DNA from: JBDUDK01 sp040002995
GTDB taxonomy: Bacteria > Actinomycetota > Acidimicrobiia > Acidimicrobiales > Ilumatobacteraceae
Length of the DNA stretch: 41,100 nucleotides
Direction of reading: 5' to 3'
Assembly (NCBI GenBank): GCA_040002995.1
Contig: JBDUDK010000077.1
Coordinates: 1 to 41,100, forward strand
The notes under the pieces are model-generated. The model worked only from the letters and a program-made list of their open reading frames with translations, was not told the DNA's origin and ran no database searches. The translations under genes were made by a program, and so were the position numbers. Below are positions 31,552-39,955 of this stretch, in pieces; position 1 is the stretch's first letter, and the number at the start of each line of letters is the position of its first letter.

Positions 31552-32562
31552 TCAGCCCAGAGCGTCTTCGCGGTGATGGCCGGAAGATAGTCGGATGAGT
31601 GCCTCGTGATCGACGGTCGCCGCCGAAGCTACGGCGACCTTGCAGGGCGTCACCGCACGAAGCGTTGCGGTCCGATGTCCTCCTTCGAGGATGGCCCGCT
31701 CACCGAGCACCGCGCCGGGGCCGAGAACGGCGAGTTCGTTGCCGTCGACCTCGATGCCGAGCACGCCGTCGAGCAAGAGGAACATGTCGTCGCCCTCGTC
31801 GCCCTGATTCACGAGCGTGCCACCCTCCTTCACCTTCCGAATGGCCGGCTTCGCCGCGCCGCGCATAATGAGCTGCGACAACTCGCGTTCGAGAGCCGTC
31901 TCGACCGCGGTGACGAGGGCCGGAGAGTCCAGGTCGCCCCAGGGAGTGTTGTCGCCGAACGCTTCCTTGTACCAAGTCTTGAAGTTGATCACGCCGGTCT
32001 TGGCGATCAACTCGCCCTTCGTGTCATAGACCCAGTGGCGCGGGAAGGGGCTGGCACCGACGAGCTGACCCTCAACGCGCCCATCGAGATGGATCGTGAG
32101 GGCGAGCGTCGACCACGCAATCGGCGCGTGGTACTGCACGAAGGGGAACCGGCGAACGGTGCGAGGAGCGGGCACCCCCGTGCGGCCACCTGCCGTCTGC
32201 AGGAATCGCACTCTCTCACCGACGATCTCCGGTTCGGCCTGCTTGTCCGGGAGAGCCACGGCGGCGATGGAGATGCCTTTGCCGAGGGTGAGAGTGGTCG
32301 AACCGATCAGGCCGCCGCCTTGGTACCCCGCCCCGACGATCGTTCCGTTGTCGTCGGTCTCGACCCAGGCCGAGAGATGATTCGCGAAACGGAAGCGGTC
32401 GGCCTCGCGCAGCTCGCCGACAGTCGTTCCGGGCTGGCCGATCACGTCAGGGGGCGCGACGTCGAAATGGGCGACTCCCGACCCGAACGGCAGCTTCGCC
32501 AAGCCGGCGACAGCCTCGGACGGGATCCATGACAGGGCGGTGACGGAACCTTCGAAGCGCAT
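31552..32562 (-). CDS. Cyclic-nucleotide-binding domain protein
   Basis: Residues 240-320 of 336 form a CNB domain. The phosphate-binding cassette reads LGERAILEGGHRTATLRA, keeping Glu288 and Arg297, which contact the ribose and phosphate in cAMP-binding proteins. It is therefore probably ligand-competent. The N-terminal ~235 residues show no DNA-binding or kinase motif and I do not recognise them. They look like a soluble, beta-rich domain (TLALTIHLDGRVEGQLVG). It is first in the three-gene set with the MBL hydrolase and the receiver-cyclase, and is divergent from the VC0807-like gene. It is the likely effector of the module. Confidence 0.83.
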   Translation of the reverse strand: MRFEGSVTALSWIPSEAVAGLAKLPFGSGVAHFDVAPPDVIGQPGTTVGELREADRFRFANHLSAWVETDDNGTIVGAGYQGGGLIGSTTLTLGKGISIAAVALPDKQAEPEIVGERVRFLQTAGGRTGVPAPRTVRRFPFVQYHAPIAWSTLALTIHLDGRVEGQLVGASPFPRHWVYDTKGELIAKTGVINFKTWYKEAFGDNTPWGDLDSPALVTAVETALERELSQLIMRGAAKPAIRKVKEGGTLVNQGDEGDDMFLLLDGVLGIEVDGNELAVLGPGAVLGERAILEGGHRTATLRAVTPCKVAVASAATVDHEALIRLSSGHHREDALG

Positions 32563-32598
32563 GCCGACATCCTGACCGCGGGAGCCTCCACAAGGCCA

Positions 32599-32633
32599 GG
32601 GTGTGGTCTGGTGTTTCGGGGTGTGGCTGCCAC
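32599..32633. promoter_or_regulatory. Direct repeat GGGTGTGG and inverted repeat GTGGC-T-GCCAC
   Basis: GGGTGTGG occurs at 32599-32606 and 32619-32626, 20 bp apart, about two helical turns. The second copy runs into the dyad GTGGC-T-GCCAC at 32623-32633. The site lies in the 202-nt divergent gap upstream of both the cyclic-nucleotide module and the VC0807-like gene. The regulator is unknown. Confidence 0.35.
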
Positions 32634-32764
32634 CACCTTGCCTAAATCCAGATGCGTAGCGACCGCGTCGACCAGCGGGAATGGGTGTACCGTCCCTTGC
32701 GACGAAGCGTTGCTCGAGACCCCTGGTAGCGCGTCAGCGACCACGCCGGCCGACCGGGAGTTCC

Positions 32765-33481
32765 ATGACAGCGACGACCATCTTTGTGCCGCCGGCAGAG
32801 CTTGCGTGGAGACTGCATCCATCGAAGCTGTCGGTGGTGGGCGCGGTGATTCGCAAGATGGTCCCGTATCTGATCGAAGCGACGCTCGTCCCCACGGTGC
32901 TGTTCTACGCGTTCCTCATCGCGATGAATCTCAGTTGGGCATTCGTGGCCGCGATGGCCTGGACCTACTGTGCCGTGGCACGGCGGCTGGTGAGCCGCCG
33001 CCCGATTCCAGCCCTGCTGTTGCTCGCCTGCCTCGGAATAACCGTGCGCACCGTCGTGTACCTCTGCAGCGGCAGCACGTTCGTCTACTTCATGCAGCCG
33101 ATCGTGCGCACGCTCGCGACGGCCGGTGTATTCGCGCTTTCGGTGCTGATCGGCCGTCCCCTTATTGCTCGATTCGCGTCCGACTTCTGCCACCTCAGCC
33201 CCGAGGTCCAGGAACGGCCGGCGATCGACCGACTGTTCCGACGCCTCACCTACCTATGGGCGTTCATCAACCTCGCCGCCGCCTGCGCGAGCCTCACCCT
33301 GCTGCTGACTGTGCCGACTGCGGTGTTCGTCGGGACGGCGACGCTCGCCGCGTGGATCATCACTTGCACAGGGCTCGTGCTGACGGTCTCCGCGTCCGTC
33401 CGCACTGCTCGTTCCGAAGGGCTGGCCACCGCCGTGGCGCCGGGGGGCGCGCTGCGCGCCTACATCGCCGCGCCCCTCTAG
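32765..33481 (+). CDS. VC0807-like integral membrane protein
   Basis: This 238-residue protein has about six hydrophobic segments, for example VPTVLFYAFLIAMNLSWAFV and the final WIITCTGLVLTVSASV. The loop RPLIARFASDFCHLSPEV resembles the VC0807 family of predicted membrane proteins, whose function is unknown. The frame extends 28 codons upstream, but the ATG at 32765 has CGGGAG at proper distance and fits the family start. It lies 83 nt upstream of the DUF4118 gene on the same strand, so the two may share a transcript. Confidence 0.72.
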   Translation: MTATTIFVPPAELAWRLHPSKLSVVGAVIRKMVPYLIEATLVPTVLFYAFLIAMNLSWAFVAAMAWTYCAVARRLVSRRPIPALLLLACLGITVRTVVYLCSGSTFVYFMQPIVRTLATAGVFALSVLIGRPLIARFASDFCHLSPEVQERPAIDRLFRRLTYLWAFINLAAACASLTLLLTVPTAVFVGTATLAAWIITCTGLVLTVSASVRTARSEGLATAVAPGGALRAYIAAPL

Positions 33482-33563
33482 CACGCGTTCGGATTCGTCT
33501 CCCGCCCGTCAATAACCCGTCAACGCTCTTGCTGCGCCGATAGCGGGCTCGTAGGAAAGGGTC

Positions 33564-34271
33564 ATGGCCCGGGCGGTGACGATCGTGGTTGTCGCGGTCG
33601 GAGTGGTCGGCGCGCTGATTCCTTTGCGCGATCACGTGCGTAACACCAACCTTGCTCTTGTGCTCGTGTTGGTGGTGTTGGCGGGCACCGTCCTGGGCGG
33701 TCGGGCGGTCGGTGTGGTGGTCGCGATCGCCGTCGCGGTCGCGTTTGATGTCTTTCTCACGCAGCCGTACCAATCGATCAAGATCGAGCGCGGCGACGAT
33801 ATCGAGACGACCGTGCTCCTTGTGGCGGTGGGCTTGGTTGGAGGCGAGCTGGTCGAGCGGGCGCGCCGTCATCAGCTCGACGCTGACGCGCGCCGCAAAG
33901 AGGTCGAACAGTTCCATCGGCGGGCGGAGTTGGCGTCGTGGGGCGAACGTCCGGGGCGACTGATCTCACGCGCGCAAGAGGAACTCGCGGAGATGCTCGG
34001 GCTCGTCGGCGCGACCTACCAACCCGGACCACCGCCCAGCAACGTGAGCGTGCTCACGCACGTTGGCGCACGCGTTCCCGGCGGGCCCAGCGAATTGGGC
34101 GGAGACATCGTGGCCCTTCCGGTGCGGGCTCACGGGCGCGACCTCGGCTATTTCGTGCTCGTGTTTCCGCACGCCACCGTGGGGATATCGGCGCCGGCCG
34201 ACCGCCGTCACGAAGCCGTTGCCGTGGCCGACCAGCTCGGCATGGCGTTACTGCGGTACCAGCACGGTTAG
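33564..34271 (+). CDS. DUF4118 (KdpD-like) membrane protein without kinase domain
   Basis: The 235 residues begin with four tightly packed helices and the FDVFLTQPYQSIKIERGDD loop, characteristic of the DUF4118 transmembrane domain of the potassium sensor KdpD. A charged helix follows, then a GAF-like cytoplasmic domain (about 125-235, LGYFVLVFP). The histidine kinase core of KdpD is missing. The ATG has GGAAAGGG upstream. Its stop overlaps the stop of the convergent KimA-like transporter gene, supporting a link to potassium or osmotic sensing. A stand-alone sensor or a partner for another protein are both possible. Confidence 0.75.
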   Translation: MARAVTIVVVAVGVVGALIPLRDHVRNTNLALVLVLVVLAGTVLGGRAVGVVVAIAVAVAFDVFLTQPYQSIKIERGDDIETTVLLVAVGLVGGELVERARRHQLDADARRKEVEQFHRRAELASWGERPGRLISRAQEELAEMLGLVGATYQPGPPPSNVSVLTHVGARVPGGPSELGGDIVALPVRAHGRDLGYFVLVFPHATVGISAPADRRHEAVAVADQLGMALLRYQHG

Positions 34272-36637
34272 TGATCCGTGGCGGGCGTCGACAGCAGGAC
34301 GTATGCGGGGTTGAGGATGGCAGCCCGGTGACGGTGGGTGCCCACCACCCCTTCCGCCTTGATGATCGCCCCCGGACGTACGCCTCCGACCTCGCGGCGC
34401 CCGAGGAACACGAGCGTGAGCTCACCCGAAGTGTCTTTGATCGTCGCCTCGAGCGACGCCGCGCCACCCCATGGCTGCACGCGCACCGACCGGACGCGTC
34501 CCGCCACCGTCACTCGGCTGCGCATCGGAACCTCGCCGATCGGCACACAGTCGGGCTCCACCGGGCTGCCTCCGTTGGACGGTTCGTCCGTCGACCGATA
34601 TCCGTTGTGCGTGACGCCAAGTGACGCCTTGGCGGTGGCGACGGCTCGACGCGCCGATGCGCCCGCGCGGAGGTGATAGGGCACGATCGTCACGTTGCAG
34701 TGCGGCAGGTCGGCCAGGGCCTCCGCGATGGAGTCCGCGGTGCGGTCGTGCAGAAGGCGGTGCCAGAACCGGTTGTACTGGATCCGAGGAATGAGCACCG
34801 AAACCTCGGTGACGCCGTCGGCGAGTTCCTCGGCGACTACGCGCAACGCCGCCTGATTGAGCCGTCGGTCGGGAAGTTCCATGATCTCCAACGACAGACG
34901 CGAAAGACCAAGACGCCGCCATGTCGCCGCGAGCTCCTCGGTTCGTACGGGGTCGAGATCGAAATGGATGACGCGCAAGTCGTCGGGGGTGAGTGTCCGC
35001 GCGTACTGGATGGCGCGCGCGGCCGCGACATCGAGTTCGTCAACGAACACGACCACGATGTGACGGCGCAGGATTGGTGCCGCCGCGGCTTGGGGCGCAT
35101 CGTGCTCGAGTTCGGCGGCCTCGGCCTCGTACTGGTGGTTCAGGCGAACCGTCGCGGCCACCATGATCGGCACCAGGACGATCACCACCCACGCCCCGTG
35201 CGTGAACTTCGTCGTGGCGATGATGACGTCGACCGCGAAGGACAGGATCGCACCGGTGCCGTTCGCCAGGAGACCCCAGCGCCAACCCGGCTCCTTGTGT
35301 CGGATGTGGTGTTTGGCCATGCCGGCCTGCGACAGGGTGAAGCTCGTGAACACGCCGACCGCGTAGAGGGGGATGAGTCGATCGACCTTGGCGTCGGTGA
35401 CGATGAGCACGATGATTCCCGCGACGGCGAGGAAGATGATGCCGTTCGAGAAGACCAGCCGGTGTCCCCGCTTCGTGAGCCGGCGGGGCATGAAGTTGTC
35501 ACTGGCGACGAAGCTGGCGAGCCGGGGAAAGTCGGCGAAGCTGGTGTTCGCCGCCAGCACCAAGATGAGCATCGTGCCGGCTTGCAGCAAGTAGTACAGG
35601 ACGTGGCCGCCGAGCGACGTCCCGTACACGAGCTTGCCTATCTGCGAGATCACGGTCGGCGTCCCCGATATGTACGGCGCGGCGTGCATCTTGGCGGCGA
35701 GGGCCGACAAACCCAAGAACATCACGCCAAGCAGAGATCCCATGATCACGAGCGTCGTGCGCGCGTTCTGCCATGCCGGCTGCTTGAACGCGGGCACGCC
35801 GTTGGAAATGGCTTCCACCCCGGTCACCGCCGCTCCGCCAGAGGCGAACGCCCGCAGTACGACGAACAACGAGGCCCCCTTCAAAAGCCCGAGGCCGGGC
35901 GAGCCCACGTGAACAAGCCCGGGGTGGTCGAGGCTCTCGACGGGCAGGTGGCCGAAACGCATCTTCGTGAAGCCCACGAGCAACAACAGCGCCATGTTGA
36001 TGAGGAAGAAATATGTGGGGACAGCGAAGATCTTTCCGGACTCGCGCACCCCTTTGAGGTTCGCCCCCGCGATCAACGCCACGAAAAAGATCGCCATCTC
36101 CAGGTTGTAGGGCGCGAGAGAAGGAAAGGCCGACGACAGCGCGGCCACGCCGGCCGCTACTGACACCGAGACTGTTAGTACGTAGTCGGTGAGCAGAGCC
36201 ACCCCGGCCACCTGCGCGGGCAACTGACCGAAGTTGTCGCGGGTGACGATGTAGGCGCCGCCCGCGCTCGGATACGCCTTGATCGTCTGGCGGTAGGAGA
36301 CGATCAGGAAAAACAGCACGATGAGCAAGGCGACCGTGATGGGAACGACGAGGCTGAAGGCCGCAACGCCCACCGCGGGGATGGCCACCCGCAGGATCTC
36401 TTCGGTGGCATAGGCCGACGACGACAGGTTGTCGCTCGCGAACACCGCCAACGCCGTCGGCTTGCCCAATCGTTCGTGGGCCAGGCGCTCGGTATGGAGC
36501 GGCGGACCGAGCAGCCGTTTCTTCAACCGATAACCGAATGACTCCGCCAGGTCGACAACCGGGGCCACCGGGGCGAAGTTCGTCGACCCCTGGGACTGCC
36601 TCACCTGGTCGGTCGTCGACACCCCTCGAGTCAACAC
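34268..36637 (-). CDS. KimA-like potassium transporter with C-terminal OB fold
   Basis: Residues ~40-505 of 789 form an APC-type transporter closely resembling B. subtilis KimA (YdaO). Shared blocks include ASDNLSSSAYATEE, YRQTIKAYPSAGGAYIV, AFASGGAAVTGVEAISNG, LAANTSFADFPRL and FSNGIIF. A cytoplasmic alpha/beta domain lies at ~520-660. The last ~90 residues (697-783) look like an OB fold (SRVTVAGRVRSVRV then GTHRHRAAILNPAYVLL). Typical KimA proteins are ~600 residues; the OB part is extra. KimA imports potassium with protons and is shut by c-di-AMP; whether that holds here is inference. The GTG start is uncertain, with another GTG five codons later. No ydaO-type riboswitch was seen in the 104-nt leader. 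Confidence 0.85.
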   Translation of the reverse strand: MLTRGVSTTDQVRQSQGSTNFAPVAPVVDLAESFGYRLKKRLLGPPLHTERLAHERLGKPTALAVFASDNLSSSAYATEEILRVAIPAVGVAAFSLVVPITVALLIVLFFLIVSYRQTIKAYPSAGGAYIVTRDNFGQLPAQVAGVALLTDYVLTVSVSVAAGVAALSSAFPSLAPYNLEMAIFFVALIAGANLKGVRESGKIFAVPTYFFLINMALLLLVGFTKMRFGHLPVESLDHPGLVHVGSPGLGLLKGASLFVVLRAFASGGAAVTGVEAISNGVPAFKQPAWQNARTTLVIMGSLLGVMFLGLSALAAKMHAAPYISGTPTVISQIGKLVYGTSLGGHVLYYLLQAGTMLILVLAANTSFADFPRLASFVASDNFMPRRLTKRGHRLVFSNGIIFLAVAGIIVLIVTDAKVDRLIPLYAVGVFTSFTLSQAGMAKHHIRHKEPGWRWGLLANGTGAILSFAVDVIIATTKFTHGAWVVIVLVPIMVAATVRLNHQYEAEAAELEHDAPQAAAAPILRRHIVVVFVDELDVAAARAIQYARTLTPDDLRVIHFDLDPVRTEELAATWRRLGLSRLSLEIMELPDRRLNQAALRVVAEELADGVTEVSVLIPRIQYNRFWHRLLHDRTADSIAEALADLPHCNVTIVPYHLRAGASARRAVATAKASLGVTHNGYRSTDEPSNGGSPVEPDCVPIGEVPMRSRVTVAGRVRSVRVQPWGGAASLEATIKDTSGELTLVFLGRREVGGVRPGAIIKAEGVVGTHRHRAAILNPAYVLLSTPATDH

Positions 36638-36741
36638 GGGCCGCCGGGTTTGAGACAGCGGGCAGCCGCCAAGATCGCGTAGAGATCGCGGGAAGGCGCG
36701 CTAAGGACGCGTAAAGGCCCGAGCGGGTGCTCGCCTAGATC

Positions 36742-37060
36742 ATGAGCAATCCGGGCCGGGCTCTGCGCGGTGAGAACTACACGCAACTGGCGCGCTGCTA
36801 CAAGCAGATCAACGCCAGCGTGGGCCAGTTCGCCACCGACACCCTTATCGCCGACACCGCCGCGCTGGCGAGTGGAAGCGCCACGACCGACAGGCGCTTC
36901 ATCCGCACCCAGAAAGCGCTCAGCGCTGGCGGCGCAGATCAAGACGGCGTTGAGCGCGGCCGCGTTCGACGGCACGCGCATACGTGGTGAGCGGCTGAAC
37001 GAGGCCTGCCACAACCTCCTCGAGAAGGCCCGCGAGCTGCGCAGCGGCGACGACGACTAA
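36742..37060 (+). pseudogene. Small helical protein gene with frameshift
   Basis: Frame 36742 encodes MSNPGRALRGENYTQLARCY and continues to RTQKALSAG. The sense-looking continuation LAAQIKTALSAAAFDG, ending LEKARELRSGDDD, is in the next frame. Removing one base near 36919-36930 gives a single protein of about 105 residues. It looks like a soluble helical protein; I do not recognise the family. A tryptophanase gene begins 20 nt after its stop, so they may be co-transcribed. It could be a decayed gene or a base-calling error. A 5-bp hairpin (36720-36733) lies just before the ATG. Confidence 0.55.
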
Positions 37061-37080
37061 CGGCGGAGGGCCATCATGGG

Positions 37081-38457
37081 GTGATGGCCTTCCGCACCAT
37101 CTTCGAACCGTTCCGGATCCACTCCGTCGAGCCTTTGCTCATGACGACGCCGGAGCAGCGGCAGCGCGCGATTCGCGAGGCTGACTACAACCTGTTCGCG
37201 TTGCGCTCCGAAACGGTGCTCGTCGACCTGCTCACTGACTCTGGCACGGGCGCGATGTCGCGCGATCAATGGGCGGGCATCCAGCGGGGCGACGAGAGCT
37301 ATGCCGGTTCGCCATCGTGGTTCCGTTTCCAGGCGAGCGTGAAGGATCTGTTTCCGTTCGAGCACGTGATACCAACCCACCAAGGTCGGGCAGCGGAGAA
37401 GATCCTCTTCACGGCGATTGGCCGCCCGGGCCTCGCCGTGCCGAACAACACGCACTTCGACACGACACGAGCCAACGTCGAGTACACGGGTGCGGAAGCC
37501 GTAGACCTCGTGATCAGTGAAGGTCGCGACCCCTCTTCGCTCCACCCGTTCAAGGGGAACATGGACCTCGAGGCCTTGGACGAATTCATCACGGACCGAG
37601 GCGCGGAACATGTGCCCGTCGTGTTCGTGACGATCACCAACAACTCGGGCGGCGGCCAGCCCGTGTCGCTCGAAAACCTGCGCGGCGTGCGCGCCGTCTG
37701 CGATCGCCACGGCGTGCCGTTGTTCCTCGATGCCTGCCGCTTCGCCGAGAACGCGTGGTTCATCCGCGAACGTGAACCGGGACAGCACGACCGAGATGTT
37801 CGTGACATCGTGCGCGAGATGGCGTCGCTCGCCGACGGCATGACCATGAGCGCGAAGAAGGACCCACTCGCGAACATCGGTGGGTGGCTCGCCATGAACG
37901 ACGAACGCCTGGCTGATCAGTGCCGGACGTTGCTCATCCTCACCGAGGGTTTCCCTACCTACGGCGGTCTCGCCGGCCGCGATCTCGAGGCGATCGCGCA
38001 GGGGCTGAAAGAAGTCGTGCAGCACGACTACCTGCGCTACCGGATTCGATCAACGGCGTACCTGGGCGAAGCGCTGCTTGCCGCGGGCGTGCCTGTCGTG
38101 CAACCGATCGGTGGTCACGCCGTCTACCTCGACGCTCGGGCGCTCCTGCCCCACATCCCCCCGCACATGTTTCCCGGGCAGTCCTTGGCCATTGCGCTTT
38201 ACGAGGCGGGTGGTATCCGCGGCTGCGAGATCGGGAGCGTCATGTTCGGGCTTCAGACCGACGGCACCGAAGCTCCTGCCGCGATGGAGCTTGTGCGTCT
38301 CGCCATTCCTCGGCGCACGTACACGCAGAGCCACATCGACTACGTGATCGAGGTGTGCGCGCTGGTGGCCGCGCAAGCCGACCAGCTCCCGGGCTACCGC
38401 ATCGTGAGCGAGCCGCGGGCGCTGCGTCACTTCACCGCGCGGTTTGAGCCGTGCTGA
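37081..38457 (+). CDS. tnaA: Tryptophanase (beta-eliminating lyase family)
   Basis: The 458-residue PLP enzyme has the TnaA/tyrosine phenol-lyase fold. The PLP lysine is Lys260 in SAKKDPLANIGG, the ring-binding Asp217 and Arg220 are in FLDACRFAENA, and Asn188 is in TNNSGGGQ. C-terminal blocks include GFPTYGGLAGRD, IGGHAVYLDAR, IPRRTYTQSH and LRHFTARF. The residue aligned with the TPL specificity Arg381 is Ile383 (CEIGS), which favours tryptophanase: tryptophan to indole, pyruvate and ammonia. The start is GTG at 37081 or ATG at 37084, after GGAGGG at 37065-37070. The gene overlaps the methyltransferase gene by 7 bp. Indole signalling or tryptophan use is possible. Confidence 0.85.
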   Translation: MMAFRTIFEPFRIHSVEPLLMTTPEQRQRAIREADYNLFALRSETVLVDLLTDSGTGAMSRDQWAGIQRGDESYAGSPSWFRFQASVKDLFPFEHVIPTHQGRAAEKILFTAIGRPGLAVPNNTHFDTTRANVEYTGAEAVDLVISEGRDPSSLHPFKGNMDLEALDEFITDRGAEHVPVVFVTITNNSGGGQPVSLENLRGVRAVCDRHGVPLFLDACRFAENAWFIREREPGQHDRDVRDIVREMASLADGMTMSAKKDPLANIGGWLAMNDERLADQCRTLLILTEGFPTYGGLAGRDLEAIAQGLKEVVQHDYLRYRIRSTAYLGEALLAAGVPVVQPIGGHAVYLDARALLPHIPPHMFPGQSLAIALYEAGGIRGCEIGSVMFGLQTDGTEAPAAMELVRLAIPRRTYTQSHIDYVIEVCALVAAQADQLPGYRIVSEPRALRHFTARFEPC

Positions 38458-39896
38458 CCAGCGACCGCGCCGTCATCGCCGAGGCTCGCCGCGCGCTCGA
38501 CGCGATTGGTTACCGGGTCGACGCACTGGCCGAGCGACTCGGCACGGGCACGACGCTGCGGTTGGAGCGGACCGACGTCCCGGCCTTGCGGCTCCGCCTC
38601 GACCCGACCCGCGGTCTCGATGCCCTCGCCCTGCTCTTACTGCTCGAGCTCGAGGTCGACGCCGAGACCGTCCGCCGCGCGCTCGGCGACGCGATCGGGC
38701 CGCTTTTGGCGTCCGGCTTGGTCGAGCCGGCGGGCGAGTGCCTCCGGCCCGGCGCGTCGGTGGTACCCCACGATGACCTGCTGATCGCGTCCGACCGCCA
38801 CGACGGCGATGGCCGCGCCGACATCGTCCCCGGGGTTCAGCGGCCGTCGGATCTCCTTGCCCGTCTCACCCCTCGGCCGCACGTGTCACGCGCCCTTGAT
38901 CTCGGTACCGGCTGCGGCATCCAAGCTCTGCTGCTGGCGCGTCACTGCGAGCAGGTTGTCGCTACCGACATCAGTCCGCGGGCCCTCGCGTTCGCGGCGT
39001 TCAATGCCGCGATGAACGGCGTCGGCAACATCGAGTTTCGCGAGGGGAGCCTTCTCGAACCCGTGACCGGCGAGCAGTTCGACCTCATCGTGTCGAATCC
39101 CCCGTACGTGATTTCGCCCGAGAGCCGTTACGTGTTCCGCGACAGCGGACGGCGCGGTGACGAGCTTTGCCGGGAGCTCATCGCGGCTCTCCCCGACGTA
39201 CTCAGCGACGCCGGCATCGCGACGATCCTCGTCAGCTGGAGCCAACCGGTCGAGGCGGCCACGGCCACTCCCGTGCAATGGCTGGACGGTGGAACGTGTA
39301 GCGCGCTCGTGCTCGTGGGTGGCGCCCAGGAGCCCCATGCGGCCGCGGTGCAATGGAACCAACCGCTTCGTGACGACCCGGAGCGTTTCCAGGAACGCGT
39401 GCGCGACTGGATCAAGTACTTCGAGAACGAAGGAATCGAACGCATCGGTTACGGCGGAGTCGTGTTGCGCCGGCGTGATCGCGGGCCTCGATGGGTGGCG
39501 TGTGTTCCTATGACGGGGTCGTGGTCGGGGATGGCGGGCGAGCACGTTCTGCGGATCATCGCCGCCCACGACATGGTGAGCACCGAGGGCTCGCGGTTCT
39601 TGGACCGGCCGATGGAACTCGCGCCCGACGCCGAGCTGATTCAGACATGGCGGCCCGAGTCGGGCGGGGTCGCGATGGCGGCGACGGAGCTGCGGCTGCG
39701 GGAAGGCCTCGCTTTCAAGGTGGAACTTGATTCCGACGGTGCCCTTCTCGTTGGGGCCCTGGCCGAAGGACACTCGCTCGCGGCGACGGTGCCTCTGCTG
39801 GCGGATCAACTCGGGCGCCCGGTGAACGAGGTCGCCGGCCCTGCAACCGAACTCGCGCACCAACTGTTCACCCTCGGATTTTTCAAGGTTTTCTAA
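38451..39896 (+). CDS. PrmC-like SAM-dependent methyltransferase with extra domains
   Basis: The 481-residue protein has a central methyltransferase domain with motif I DLGTGCG (150-156), ATDISPRAL, and the catalytic motif NPPY (216-219) found in enzymes that methylate amide or amine nitrogen (PrmC, HemK, N6-adenine types). It carries an N-terminal ~130-residue helical domain and a ~180-residue C-terminal domain. This layout is known from actinobacterial proteins of unassigned target. The GTG start at 38451 overlaps the tryptophanase stop by 7 bp, so translation is coupled. Whether it modifies a protein, RNA or small molecule is not evident. Confidence 0.82.
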   Translation: MLTSDRAVIAEARRALDAIGYRVDALAERLGTGTTLRLERTDVPALRLRLDPTRGLDALALLLLLELEVDAETVRRALGDAIGPLLASGLVEPAGECLRPGASVVPHDDLLIASDRHDGDGRADIVPGVQRPSDLLARLTPRPHVSRALDLGTGCGIQALLLARHCEQVVATDISPRALAFAAFNAAMNGVGNIEFREGSLLEPVTGEQFDLIVSNPPYVISPESRYVFRDSGRRGDELCRELIAALPDVLSDAGIATILVSWSQPVEAATATPVQWLDGGTCSALVLVGGAQEPHAAAVQWNQPLRDDPERFQERVRDWIKYFENEGIERIGYGGVVLRRRDRGPRWVACVPMTGSWSGMAGEHVLRIIAAHDMVSTEGSRFLDRPMELAPDAELIQTWRPESGGVAMAATELRLREGLAFKVELDSDGALLVGALAEGHSLAATVPLLADQLGRPVNEVAGPATELAHQLFTLGFFKVF

Positions 39897-39955
39897 AGGC
39901 GCCGCTCTTCCGATCCGATTTGAGTTCCCGGAGCCTTGGGTTCAAGGGGTGTTCG

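Noticed and set aside
34673..36163. 496-residue open frame on the plus strand
   Set aside because: It lies wholly inside the KimA-like gene on the opposite strand and is rich in Arg, His and Gly with no domain. It is an antisense shadow caused by high GC.
36720..36733. Hairpin CGAGC-GGGT-GCTCG
   Set aside because: A 5-bp stem is easily met by chance at this GC content and has no T-run or conserved context.
36638..36741. Possible ydaO (c-di-AMP) riboswitch before the KimA-like gene
   Set aside because: The leader is only about 104 nt before the divergent gene, and I could not find the conserved ydaO core. It is shorter than the known element.
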